Shown here one piece after another: positions 23,483-32,067 of a stretch of DNA of 64,000 nucleotides. Each line of letters opens with the position of its first letter. Position 1 is the stretch's first letter. Source of the DNA: an uncultured Holdemanella sp. (GTDB taxonomy: Bacteria > Bacillota_I > Bacilli_A > Erysipelotrichales > Erysipelotrichaceae); NCBI GenBank assembly GCA_900754615.1, contig CAAEDN010000006.1, positions 1-64,000 of the forward strand. The letters run 5' to 3'. Made by a program: the position numbers and the translations under genes. The notes under the pieces are model-generated. The model was given only the letters and a program-made list of their open reading frames with translations, was not told the origin of the DNA and made no database searches.

Positions 23483-23644
23483 ATATGTATTATACAAAGA
23501 AACCAAATGTATTTCCACAAGAAAAGCTTAAAATCCCACACAACATTTTATTAATATTAAAAACACTTGTATTCACTTTATATAAAGCTAATATTAAGAT
23601 TTTTATGTGATTCAACTGCCAAAAAAAAGAATAATTCAAACGAA

Positions 23645-23800
23645 CTATCCTTTCTTTGGTTGAATCCAATATACACTTTCTGCAATACGAACTTTCAAAC
23701 CATCCATTATCATTTCTTTTTGTTGAAAGTTTGCCAAAACATTCAAGCGATTCCAAAAAGTTCTTTCGCAAATGGATTTACCATCAATAAAACATTCCAT
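23645..23800 (-). CDS. Small 51-residue protein of unknown function
   Basis: I do not recognise this family. The peptide starts MECFIDGKSICERTFWNRLN and ends AESVYWIQPKKG. It is soluble and mixed in charge, with two Cys and a Trp in each half. The ATG follows GGGAGAAG by five bases. Upstream a TTGTAA-17 bp-TATGAT promoter lies at about 23825-23855. These signals and the compact, non-repetitive protein make it a likely real gene. It lies between a toxin-like locus and the copper operon, with no overlap. Longer overlapping readings in another minus-strand frame have no ribosome site. Confidence 0.6.
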   Translation of the reverse strand: MECFIDGKSICERTFWNRLNVLANFQQKEMIMDGLKVRIAESVYWIQPKKG

Positions 23801-23879
23801 TTTACTTCTCCCTCGAGGACTATCATAGAATATTCTGAATCCGCTTACAAGTCTTGACTTTTTTTATTTTTATGATTCT

Positions 23880-24089
23880 CTATTTCACTGAAATAACTGT
23901 GTAACCTGCATTTATCACGGCATCACTCAACATTTGATCAGTAACATCATCTGTACAATTTAATGTAGCTGTTTTTTCATCTAAACTAACCTCCACATCA
24001 CTGACACCTTCTACTTTACTTAGAGCATCCTTTACATGTGCCACACAATGCATACACATCATACCATCTACGGTTACTACTTTTTTCAT
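23880..24089 (-). CDS. copZ: Possible internally initiated CopZ-like copper chaperone within copA
   Basis: Within the last 70 codons of the copper ATPase frame, a perfect AAGGAGG (24098-24104) lies eight bases before an in-frame ATG (24087-24089). Translation from there gives a 69-residue HMA protein, MKKVVTVDGMMCMHCVAHVK onward, exactly the size of free CopZ. CopZ delivers Cu(I) to CopA and CsoR. The signal may be a relic of a former separate copZ that fused by stop-codon loss, or an active site making two products from one gene. E. coli copA also makes a CopZ-like product from its own gene, but by frameshifting. Confidence 0.5.
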   Translation of the reverse strand: MKKVVTVDGMMCMHCVAHVKDALSKVEGVSDVEVSLDEKTATLNCTDDVTDQMLSDAVINAGYTVISVK

Positions 24090-26600
24090 TTTCTTTTCCT
24101 CCTTATATTCAACAGGAATATAACCTGCATCTTTAACGGCCTGCTTTAAAGCCACCTTATTTACTTGTTGTACATACTCAATATCGGCCTTACCCAAATT
24201 ATAATCCACACGCGCTTCTTTTACATTCGGAACCTTCATTAAAGCATCTTTAACCAACCATGCACAATGCCCACAAGACATACCATCAATCTGCATTGTG
24301 TAGGTTTCTACTTCTTCGCTTTGAATCCTTGGCTTAAAGAAACGAAGTCTTAATGCATTTGTGACAACACAAACACTACTCAAAGACATACATGCAGAAC
24401 CAATCATTGGTGATAATCTTAGTCCCAATGCAGGATACAATAAACCTGCCGCCACTGGAATTCCTAGAATGTTGTAGAAGAATGCCCAGAATAAGTTCAT
24501 CTTGATATTTTTGATAACATCACTCGATAAATCCATCGCTGTTACAACATCCAATAAAGAACTCTTCATTAAGATCACATCGGCACTATCCAAGGCAATA
24601 TCGGTTCCAGCACCAATCGCAACACCGATATCTGCACGCATTAAAGCAGGCGCATCATTGATACCATCACCAACCATCATAACCTTCTTACCTTGTTCTT
24701 GAAGCTTACGAATCACACTCTCTTTATCTTGTGGCAATACATCACTGATGACTTCATCCACACTTAAAGATTTTCCAATCGCATTGGCCGTTTTTTGATT
24801 ATCCCCTGTCAACATGACCACATGTATATTTTTCTTTTTAAACTGCTCCAAAGCCACCTTGCTTGTACTGCGAATTGTATCTGCTACACAAATTAAACCA
24901 ATCACAGAATGATCTTCCACAAAAATCATTGGTGTTTGACCTAAACTTGCATAAGAATCTAAATCCGATAAAACAGTTTGATTTAAAATCACATTATTTT
25001 CTTCCAGAAATCTTTTATTGCCCGCCAAGTACATATGTCCATTTATACTTGCCTGAACACCACGACCTGAAATATTCATAAAGTTTTCATACTGTTGAAC
25101 TTTTATATTTTTTTCTTTCGCATACGTCACAATAGCCTGACCCAAAGGATGTAAAGAACCGCTCTCTAAGCTAGCCGCAATGGAAACAAAATCATTTACA
25201 CTTATATTTTTATATACCTTGATACCTTGAACACTTGGCTTACCTGAAGTAATCGTACCCGTCTTATCCAGTACAATTGTATCAATCGAATGCAACTGCT
25301 CTAAAATGGCAGCCGACTTAATTAAGATACCATTTTCTGCAGCCTTACCAGTACCCACCATAATTGCGACAGGCGTAGCTAAACCTAAAGCACAAGGGCA
25401 AGAAATCACAAGTACACTAATCGCATTGGAAAGCGCAAACTGAACTGTTTGACCACTAACGAACCATGCAAGTCCAGTAATTAAAGCAATTAGAATAACT
25501 ACTGGAACAAAAATACCACTTACCTTATCTGCCAATCTTGCGATGGGTGCTTTTGAATTTCCAGCATCATCTACCAATTGAATGATCTTCGCTAGAGTTG
25601 TATCCTCCCCAACTTTTTCAGCCTCAAACTGAAAACTTCCATTCTCATTCATTGTAGCCGATATGACCGAATCCCCGACATTCTTTTCTACCGGAAGACT
25701 CTCTCCTGTAATCGCCGACTGATCCACATAGCCTGTACCTGAAATGACTTTTCCATCCACAGGAATTCTTTGTCCTGGACGAATCACAACAATATCGTGA
25801 ATTCGAATACTTTCACTCGACACAACAATTTCTTTGCCATCCCTTAAAATTGTCGCATTTTTAGGTGCCAGATCCACCAACTTATCTAAGGCATCACTCG
25901 TTTTCGCCTTGGATCTAGACTCCAGATACTTTCCAACACTCACTAAAGTCACAATCGTTGCAGCGGATTCAAAATATAAAGAGTGCATCGCCATATGTGC
26001 CATTTCAATGTCTTGCATACCAAAATAATAGGCCATTTGATAAATACCTACCAAACCATATACGAGACTTGCACCTGAACCAATCGCAACCAAAGAATCC
26101 ATATTTGGAGCCTTATTAATCAAAGCCTTAAAACCTGTAATAAAGAAATGTCTTTGAATAAACAAAATACATAGACAAAGAATCAACTGTGTTAGAGCCG
26201 AAACCATCATCCATTCCATGCCCTCTAAAATAGGAAGACCTACCATAGGTCCCATCGCAATCAAAAGTAATGGAATCAACAAAATTAAACTAAATACTAA
26301 TCTTTGTTTGGCTTTTTTTTGATCCAATTCCACTCGATCCTGTCGATTCTGCCATTCCTTACGAAAACCAGACTGCTCATTTTGACTAGCGCCATGCACA
26401 CTTGCACCATAACCAATTTGGTTGACCACATCACAAATTGTTTGTTCATTCACCTTGCTTTCATCAAACTCAACCTTCATCGAATTCGACAATAAAGAAA
26501 CATCACAATGATGAACCCCATCCAACTTACTCACAACTCTTGTCACATTGGCCTGACAAGCCGCACATGTCATACCTGTCACATCAAATTTTTCTTCCAT
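23880..26600 (-). CDS. copA: Copper-exporting P1B-type ATPase with one N-terminal and two C-terminal HMA domains
   Basis: This P1B ATPase of about 906 residues exports Cu(I). It has an N-terminal metal-binding HMA domain (GMTCAACQANV), the CPC ion-site motif (VISCPCALGLATPVA), the actuator motif AITGESLP, the phosphorylation site LDKTGTITSG, and GDGINDAPAL. Unusually, two more HMA domains follow the catalytic core: GMSCGHCAWLV and GMMCMHCVAHV. Most Bacillota CopA proteins carry them only at the N-terminus. The last one equals a CopZ chaperone in length and has its own internal start. The ATG at 26600 follows AGGTGG; the GTG at 26609 overlaps that site and is rejected. It lies directly after the csoR gene, behind a CsoR-like operator. 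Confidence 0.95.
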   Translation of the reverse strand: MEEKFDVTGMTCAACQANVTRVVSKLDGVHHCDVSLLSNSMKVEFDESKVNEQTICDVVNQIGYGASVHGASQNEQSGFRKEWQNRQDRVELDQKKAKQRLVFSLILLIPLLLIAMGPMVGLPILEGMEWMMVSALTQLILCLCILFIQRHFFITGFKALINKAPNMDSLVAIGSGASLVYGLVGIYQMAYYFGMQDIEMAHMAMHSLYFESAATIVTLVSVGKYLESRSKAKTSDALDKLVDLAPKNATILRDGKEIVVSSESIRIHDIVVIRPGQRIPVDGKVISGTGYVDQSAITGESLPVEKNVGDSVISATMNENGSFQFEAEKVGEDTTLAKIIQLVDDAGNSKAPIARLADKVSGIFVPVVILIALITGLAWFVSGQTVQFALSNAISVLVISCPCALGLATPVAIMVGTGKAAENGILIKSAAILEQLHSIDTIVLDKTGTITSGKPSVQGIKVYKNISVNDFVSIAASLESGSLHPLGQAIVTYAKEKNIKVQQYENFMNISGRGVQASINGHMYLAGNKRFLEENNVILNQTVLSDLDSYASLGQTPMIFVEDHSVIGLICVADTIRSTSKVALEQFKKKNIHVVMLTGDNQKTANAIGKSLSVDEVISDVLPQDKESVIRKLQEQGKKVMMVGDGINDAPALMRADIGVAIGAGTDIALDSADVILMKSSLLDVVTAMDLSSDVIKNIKMNLFWAFFYNILGIPVAAGLLYPALGLRLSPMIGSACMSLSSVCVVTNALRLRFFKPRIQSEEVETYTMQIDGMSCGHCAWLVKDALMKVPNVKEARVDYNLGKADIEYVQQVNKVALKQAVKDAGYIPVEYKEEKKMKKVVTVDGMMCMHCVAHVKDALSKVEGVSDVEVSLDEKTATLNCTDDVTDQMLSDAVINAGYTVISVK

Positions 26601-26609
26601 TAAAACCAC

Positions 26610-26903
26610 CTACTTTAATTTCTTTACTAAATCCATAACCTCACTCATGATTTCTGTATTTCCATTTTGCACATCCTCAACCACACACGTATTCAAATGC
26701 TCCTGCAAAACAATATATCCAAATGCCTGCAAAGCACTCTCTACAGCCGCTACCTGCACCAAGATATCTCCACAGTAGCGATTCTCCTTCAACATATTCT
26801 CAATTCCATTTAATTGCCCTACCATACGATGAAGGCGATTCGTCAATTGCTTGATTTCCTGCTCATCTCTAGGCTGATGTTTTTTATGACAACAATCCTG
26901 CAT
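26610..26903 (-). CDS. csoR: CsoR-family copper-sensing repressor
   Basis: This 97-residue all-helical repressor has the CsoR ligand set: Cys in RYCGDILVQ and His/Cys in QEHLNTCVV. The N-terminal helix INxLxRMVGQLNGIE-type region is present as TNRLHRMVGQLNGIENML. Cu(I) binding releases it from DNA. An extra N-terminal CCHKKH may bind metal too. It is the first gene of the csoR-copA unit, 9 nt from the copA start, and a palindrome rich in C/G on an AT background lies just upstream. CsoR relatives can sense other signals, but the Cys-His-Cys set and the copA neighbour make copper the best call. Confidence 0.93.
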   Translation of the reverse strand: MQDCCHKKHQPRDEQEIKQLTNRLHRMVGQLNGIENMLKENRYCGDILVQVAAVESALQAFGYIVLQEHLNTCVVEDVQNGNTEIMSEVMDLVKKLK

Positions 26904-26927
26904 ATATATTTCACCTCGTACATAATA

Positions 26928-26948
26928 ATATACCCCCTATAGGTATAT
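26928..26948. promoter_or_regulatory. CsoR-type operator
   Basis: ATATACC (26928-26934) and GGTATAT (26942-26948) are perfect inverted arms around a C-rich centre (CCCTATA). This resembles known CsoR sites. It lies about 25 bp before csoR and 50 bp before the divergent membrane-protein gene, so both could respond to copper. Confidence 0.75.
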
Positions 26949-26995
26949 TTCAAGCGATATGACTTGTGGCATAATAAAAGAAAGGAAATTACCAT

Positions 26996-27373
26996 ATGAA
27001 ATATAATTATTACGTGTACCTGCCAAGAATTGGAAGTATTCTTGTCATGTTTTTAACGTGCAGTGCACTCTTCTCAAAAGAAATAATATTTAATATCATA
27101 TACCTCGTTTTTGTCGTGCTACTTAGTCAAATTCTATTTATATATGAAAAGAAACTATTAAAAAACAATGAACCACAATACCAAAAAATTAGTTTTCGCG
27201 ATTCATTGTTGATGTATCCCATTCTATTAAAAATTGAACTCTTCCTATTTGCGATTGTCAGCCTATTTAGTATATTGATCCTTCTATGCATCAATAAAAC
27301 CATTATGGCACTCATCACATTTGGAATTATCACAATTATTATTTCACTCTATCTAAACATGCGAAGACACTAG
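26996..27373 (+). CDS. Hypothetical membrane protein divergent from csoR
   Basis: This 125-residue protein has four predicted membrane helices, near residues 10-26, 28-50, 75-95 and 100-121. A central polar stretch YEKKLLKNNEPQYQKISFRD joins helices two and three. I do not recognise the family. The RBS AAAGGAAA precedes ATG. The gene shares the 92-bp intergenic region and the CsoR-type palindrome with csoR, so copper control is possible. Its stop codon overlaps the convergent kdpE end by 4 nt. Confidence 0.7.
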   Translation: MKYNYYVYLPRIGSILVMFLTCSALFSKEIIFNIIYLVFVVLLSQILFIYEKKLLKNNEPQYQKISFRDSLLMYPILLKIELFLFAIVSLFSILILLCINKTIMALITFGIITIIISLYLNMRRH

Positions 27374-27386
27374 TCTTCCTTTTTTT
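27363..27386 (+). terminator. Terminator after the csoR-divergent membrane-protein gene
   Basis: The stem GAAGAC-acta-GTCTTC is followed by CTTTTTTT. It overlaps the ends of both convergent genes. Confidence 0.7.
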
Positions 27387-28083
27387 CTGTCTGACGCAAC
27401 ATACGATAACCAACCCCTACATGTGTCTGAATATATTTTGGGTTAGAAGTATCTGGCTCAATTTTTTTACGTAAAGTTGCCATAAACACTCTTAGACTTG
27501 GAGTTTCCGTACCTTGCACACTTCCCCAGACTTCTCCCATAATATAATTATGTGTTAATACCTTATCTGTATTTTTAGCTAAAACACACAATAATTTATA
27601 TTCAATTGGCGTTAAATGAATCTCATGCCCATTCTCATATACACAACCTTGTGCATAATTAATTGTCAAATCTCCATTTTCATAGACACTTTCATTCACA
27701 CTTATAGTCTGACTATTATTTAATCTTCGAATCGTCACACGAAGTCTTGCCAACAATTCATCGACTGAAAAAGGTTTTGTCAAATAGTCATCAGCTCCTA
27801 AATCTAAAGCTTGTACTTTATCTTGATCCTCACTTCTTGCTGAAACTACAATAATTGGAATATTTGACCATGAACGAACCTTCTTGATTACTTCCAAACC
27901 ATCCATATCCGGTAAACCTAAATCTAGAAGCATAATATCTGGATTATAAGAAAGAACACTCATGATACCTTGTTTAGCAGTTTTTGCCAAACGAAACTGA
28001 TAGTTTTCCATTTCTAAAGTCGTCGTAATCAAATTTCCTACCGCAACATCATCTTCAATGACTAAGATCTGAACTTTATTCAT
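27370..28083 (-). CDS. kdpE: KdpE-like response regulator (OmpR/PhoB family)
   Basis: This 237-residue regulator has a receiver domain (about 5-118) with phospho-acceptor Asp in IMLLDLGLPDMDG, conserved Lys in DDYLTKPFSV, and a winged-helix OmpR-type DNA-binding domain (about 130-228; LTPIEYKLLCVLAKNTDKVL). Its start overlaps the end of the sensor kinase gene by 8 nt. KdpE normally activates kdpFABC, but none is present here; the divergent neighbours are ktrB and ktrA. TTAACA direct repeats at 11-bp spacing, the usual site type for this family, lie before ktrB and before the 30-residue ORF at 32148, which suggests a rewired K+ uptake target. Confidence 0.9.
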   Translation of the reverse strand: MNKVQILVIEDDVAVGNLITTTLEMENYQFRLAKTAKQGIMSVLSYNPDIMLLDLGLPDMDGLEVIKKVRSWSNIPIIVVSARSEDQDKVQALDLGADDYLTKPFSVDELLARLRVTIRRLNNSQTISVNESVYENGDLTINYAQGCVYENGHEIHLTPIEYKLLCVLAKNTDKVLTHNYIMGEVWGSVQGTETPSLRVFMATLRKKIEPDTSNPKYIQTHVGVGYRMLRQTEKKED

Positions 28084-29929
28084 ACAATTTCACCTCCACT
28101 GCTTCCAACAAAAATTTAAAACAAGCCCCATGCGGATTTACATTCTCCACCCATATCTTTCCACCATGCGCTAAGATAATGGATTTACATAAAGATAGAC
28201 CTAGACCCATGCCACGTCTTGTATCTCCACTATGATTATTTTCTGTATAGAACATTTCAAACAATTGATCTGGATGCAAAACACCATTGCCATCATCTTG
28301 AACTTCAATTAATATTTTATCCTCAATTTGTTTTGCTTTTAAAGAAATATTTGAATTTTCAGGCGTATATTTTATCGCATTATTCATTAAATTCACTAAG
28401 ACTTGAATAATTAAACGCGCATCCATATTGGCCATTAATAAATCATCTTCCAAATTCATACTTATATTATGCTTACGCTTATTGCGTCCTAAATGATGAA
28501 TCGCCTCTCTAAAAATATCCTCAATCATTTCTGGTTGTAAATTCAACTGCATCGTACCATTTTCAATACGTGTTATAAACAATAAGTTTTCAACCAAATC
28601 ATACAACCACATCGCATCATTATAAATATCCTGATACAACCCTTTCCTTTTCTCTAATGAGAATGCACTCTCATTTTCCAATAATAAACCCGCATTTCCA
28701 GAAATAGATGTTAATGGCGTTCTTAAATCATGTGAAATCATGCGTAATAAATCAGCGCGCAAAGCTTCTTGTTTGGCTTGTTGCTCAATCTTTAAATTTT
28801 CTAAACGAATCGTTTCCTTTTCTAATGCCATACCACACTCATCTAATATTGCCACCCATAGATTTTTTTCAAAAGGATCCATTTTATCTTTTAGGACAAT
28901 GCCCACAACCCCTAATACTTCGTGCGTCCCGTTAACAGGTAAATATAGACATATCGAATCCGAATAAGAACTTGTCGTCTTACCTGCTTCATGTCTATTT
29001 TCATACACCCACGCCACAATATTTGTTTCTATAGGACACTGACCCAATAAAATCGGCTCATCATTATGGGGATACAGAATTAAGTCTGTATCCAATAATT
29101 TATGTAGTTGTTTTAACATAGAAGTATAAATCGCATTCATATCATTCGCCTTTTGAAGCATTTGACTCATTTCCAATAAGACTTGCGTACGATACACTTG
29201 TTTCGCATTCTCAAACGATTGTTTTTTAAGTCTTGTCATTAAAGAACTTGAAGACATGGCCACCACGAACATGACAATATATGTCGTAATATAGTTTGGA
29301 TCACTCAACAAAGAAAAATAGGGATATGTAAAGAAAAAATTAAAGCACAATACAGAAATCAATGATGCCAATAAACTATAGATATACCCACTTGTCCAAA
29401 TGGATACAAATACAATTCCTAATATATAAATCATAATGGGCGTCGTAATCAAAAACTGAAAGTGCATAAATCCCTTGCCAATAAGTGTACAAAGAATAAG
29501 AATCAAAATCATCTTTAGCATATCTTTTAATGAAAAATTCAAAGAATTAAAGTCAAAATAAAACAAACGACGATAATCCTGCGGATAATTCACAGAATAA
29601 ACATCAATATCATGCAATTTAAATAGAGCCTGTTTGGCAAGACTCTTTTCTAAAACCACACAACTTACCTGTGAAACATTCACATATTCCACAAGTTGCT
29701 GAATCTTATTGTGCCCATAAAGAATTGTTACTTTAGCCCCTTTACTTTCCGCATACTTAATATTTTCACGCAAACAATTCTTTGATGCCACACTCATACT
29801 TTCGTCTTTTGGTGTCTGCACATAAACAGCACTTAACGAAACATGATTGTTCTTCGCAATTTGAACTCCTTTTTCAATCACTCTTGAATTATATTTTGAA
29901 GTCGATAGACATATTAATACATTAGCCAT
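28076..29929 (-). CDS. kdpD: KdpD-like sensor histidine kinase lacking the N-terminal KdpD domain
   Basis: This sensor kinase of about 617 residues has a USP-like domain (about 1-125), four closely packed membrane helices of the KdpD/DUF4118 type (about 140-235), a GAF-like region (about 255-375), HisKA with MISHDLRTPLTSISG, and HATPase with NLMNNAIKYTP and GMGLGLSLCKSI. Standard KdpD has about 200 more residues at the N-terminus, with a Walker-type domain; it is absent here. ATG 29929 opens MANVLICLSTS. A farther GTG at 29953 has no ribosome site. A TGT-TATACT extended -10 box ends about 6 nt before ATG 29929, so the mRNA may be leaderless. Confidence 0.88.
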   Translation of the reverse strand: MANVLICLSTSKYNSRVIEKGVQIAKNNHVSLSAVYVQTPKDESMSVASKNCLRENIKYAESKGAKVTILYGHNKIQQLVEYVNVSQVSCVVLEKSLAKQALFKLHDIDVYSVNYPQDYRRLFYFDFNSLNFSLKDMLKMILILILCTLIGKGFMHFQFLITTPIMIYILGIVFVSIWTSGYIYSLLASLISVLCFNFFFTYPYFSLLSDPNYITTYIVMFVVAMSSSSLMTRLKKQSFENAKQVYRTQVLLEMSQMLQKANDMNAIYTSMLKQLHKLLDTDLILYPHNDEPILLGQCPIETNIVAWVYENRHEAGKTTSSYSDSICLYLPVNGTHEVLGVVGIVLKDKMDPFEKNLWVAILDECGMALEKETIRLENLKIEQQAKQEALRADLLRMISHDLRTPLTSISGNAGLLLENESAFSLEKRKGLYQDIYNDAMWLYDLVENLLFITRIENGTMQLNLQPEMIEDIFREAIHHLGRNKRKHNISMNLEDDLLMANMDARLIIQVLVNLMNNAIKYTPENSNISLKAKQIEDKILIEVQDDGNGVLHPDQLFEMFYTENNHSGDTRRGMGLGLSLCKSIILAHGGKIWVENVNPHGACFKFLLEAVEVKLYE

Positions 29930-29968
29930 ACGACAAGTATAACACAAGCCCACTAAGAATCAGCCATC

Positions 29969-30033
29969 TTAACATTGTCTTAACAAAGTGTTAAAATATT
30001 TTTATGAAATCTTAATGCAGACTAGTGTAGAAT
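29969..30033 (+). promoter_or_regulatory. ktrBA promoter region with TTAACA direct repeats
   Basis: TTAACA (29969-29974), TTAACA (29980-29985) and TTAAAA (29991-29996) form exact 11-bp direct repeats, the pattern bound by OmpR/PhoB-type regulators. The first repeat could also be a -35 box with TAAAAT (29992-29997) 17 bp downstream. A second -10 box TAGAAT lies at 30028-30033. KdpE is the likely local reader; B. subtilis PhoP boxes look similar. Confidence 0.55.
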
Positions 30034-30061
30034 GTGTTGAGATATTAGGATAGGTGGTTAT

Positions 30062-31399
30062 ATGTTTAAGAAACGTATAAATCGCATTACACCGGGACAA
30101 ATGATTATCCTCAGTTTTGCGATTATGATATTTATTGGCGCTTTTTTACTGATGCTTCCATTTTCTACCAATGACGGTAAAGGCGCACCTTTTTTAGATG
30201 CACTATTCACTTCAACCAGTGCTTCCTGCGTAACCGGGTTAATTATGCATGATACTTCACAATATTGGTCTCCATTTGGACAGTTCATCATCATAACATT
30301 GATTCAAATCGGAGGTATGGGTGTTATCACAATGGCCATCCTACTTTCTGTATTGGGTGGAAAAAAAATTGGATTTAAACAAAGATATTTTATGCAACAA
30401 TCCATTTCCGCACCAAAACTTGGCGGTATTATTCGAAACACGAAATGGATTCTTAAGGCTACACTATTTATTGAAGCATTCGGTGCCATTTTATTAGGCA
30501 TCCGCTTTCTACCTCGCTTTGGCCTAGTCAAAGGCATATGGTACTCCATATTCCATTCCATCTCTGCTTTCTGTAATGCTGGATTTGACTTAATGGGAAC
30601 CCAACAAGCCTATTCATCCTTAACTGGATATAGTGGTGACATTCTTGTATCCAACGTCATCGCAGCACTTATCGTACTTGGTGGTTTAGGCTTCTTTGTC
30701 TGGAAAGATGTTGTTCAATACAAACGTCATTTGCACAAATATTCCTTACAATCTAAAGTTGTGCTATTTACGACAGCCACTTTATTAATTATTAGTACAC
30801 TCTACTTCTACATCAATGACTTTAGCCATTGGAATATGAATTTAGCTGATCAAATCAACGTTTCTATCTTTCAAGCCGTATCCCCAAGAACGGCCGGTTT
30901 TAATACAATCGATTTAAACAAAATGAATCAAAGCAGTATCTTATTTATGACACTATTAATGTTGATAGGAGGAAGTCCACAAGGTACAGCCGGGGGTTTT
31001 AAAACCACTACACTTGCCGTATTGATTTTAAGTATTCGTGCTGTATTCAATCACAAACAAAATCCTCAATGTTTTGGAAGACGAATCTCTATGGAAACAT
31101 TAAATAATGCGACTGCTCTATTTATGTTATTTATGGTACTTTTCTTTACAGGTGCCTTCCTAATTTCAGCCTTTGATCAACTTCCAATTCTAGATGCCCT
31201 TTTTGAAGCCGCATCAGCGATTGGGACAGTTGGACTAACACTAGGCATCACGCCTACTCTATCAACCGCATCACACTGTATTTTGATCTTCTTGATGTTC
31301 TTTGGAAGAGTAGGAGGACTAACACTTCTTCTTGCGATTTCTAAACATCAGGTTGTCGCAAACGCAAATCTGCCACAAGAAAATATCACAATTGGATAA
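30062..31399 (+). CDS. ktrB: KtrB/TrkH-type potassium channel subunit
   Basis: This 445-residue Na+/K+-linked uptake channel has four pore-loop repeats with selectivity-type glycines: TSTSASCVTGL, SAFCNAGFDLMG, AVSPRTAGFNTID and ASAIGTVGLTLGI. The MLIGGSPQGTAGGFKTTTLAV segment is the KtrB gating-loop region. The length fits KtrB (about 445) better than TrkH (about 480). RBS AGGTGG lies four bases before ATG. It is followed 13 nt later by the RCK regulator gene. Expression is probably K+-dependent through KdpDE next door. Confidence 0.93.
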   Translation: MFKKRINRITPGQMIILSFAIMIFIGAFLLMLPFSTNDGKGAPFLDALFTSTSASCVTGLIMHDTSQYWSPFGQFIIITLIQIGGMGVITMAILLSVLGGKKIGFKQRYFMQQSISAPKLGGIIRNTKWILKATLFIEAFGAILLGIRFLPRFGLVKGIWYSIFHSISAFCNAGFDLMGTQQAYSSLTGYSGDILVSNVIAALIVLGGLGFFVWKDVVQYKRHLHKYSLQSKVVLFTTATLLIISTLYFYINDFSHWNMNLADQINVSIFQAVSPRTAGFNTIDLNKMNQSSILFMTLLMLIGGSPQGTAGGFKTTTLAVLILSIRAVFNHKQNPQCFGRRISMETLNNATALFMLFMVLFFTGAFLISAFDQLPILDALFEAASAIGTVGLTLGITPTLSTASHCILIFLMFFGRVGGLTLLLAISKHQVVANANLPQENITIG

Positions 31400-31412
31400 T
31401 GGAGGAAAACAA

Positions 31413-32060
31413 ATGAAATCTGTATTAATTATTGGAATGGGACGTTTTGGACGTCACATGGCACAAAAGCTATATGATTTAAATCACGAAGTTTTAGCTA
31501 TTGATAAAAATGAAGCTAAAATCAATAAAGTTCTTTCTTATGTCACAAATGCTCAAATTGGAGATTCTACAGACGAAACTTTCATCGACAGTCTTGGTGT
31601 TTCTAACTTTGATTTATGCGTTGTTGCGATTGGAGACGATTTCCAAAGTTCACTTGAAACAACCGCATTATTAAAAGATCATGGGGCAAAGCTTGTTGTC
31701 GCAAGAGCCGTACGTGATGTGCATGCCAAATTTTTATTACGTAATGGTGCCGATGAAGTTGTATATCCAGAAAAACAAATTGGTAATTGGGCCGCTGTAC
31801 GTTTTTCAAGCGATAATATCTTTGACTATGTACAACTTACACCGGAATATTCTATTTATGAAATTTCTGTACCCACATCATGGATTGGTAAATCCATGTT
31901 AGAACTTGATATCCGTAGAAAATATCATATCAATATTTTAGCTACTAAACTCAATGGGATTCTAGACCCACTACCAAGTGCTGAACATACTTTCCAGGAA
32001 TCTGAAAACATTCTAATTCTTGCCCAAAATTCGGACGTACAAAAATTTCTTCACTTTTAA
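31413..32060 (+). CDS. ktrA: KtrA/TrkA-type RCK regulatory subunit
   Basis: This 215-residue cytosolic subunit binds nucleotide through an N-terminal Rossmann fold (LIIGMGRFGRHMAQKL, acidic residue in VLAIDKNEAK) and has a C-terminal TrkA-C domain (about 135-215). A single RCK unit is typical of KtrA. It forms an octameric ring that gates KtrB in response to ATP/ADP. ATG 31413 follows GGAGG by seven bases; a longer reading upstream overlaps ktrB without a ribosome site. The following intergenic region has its own promoter. Confidence 0.94.
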   Translation: MKSVLIIGMGRFGRHMAQKLYDLNHEVLAIDKNEAKINKVLSYVTNAQIGDSTDETFIDSLGVSNFDLCVVAIGDDFQSSLETTALLKDHGAKLVVARAVRDVHAKFLLRNGADEVVYPEKQIGNWAAVRFSSDNIFDYVQLTPEYSIYEISVPTSWIGKSMLELDIRRKYHINILATKLNGILDPLPSAEHTFQESENILILAQNSDVQKFLHF

Positions 32061-32067
32061 TGGAATC

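Noticed and set aside
23490..23771. 93-codon minus-strand reading frame
   Set aside because: No ribosome site, and it overlaps out of frame the better supported 51-codon gene at 23645-23800.
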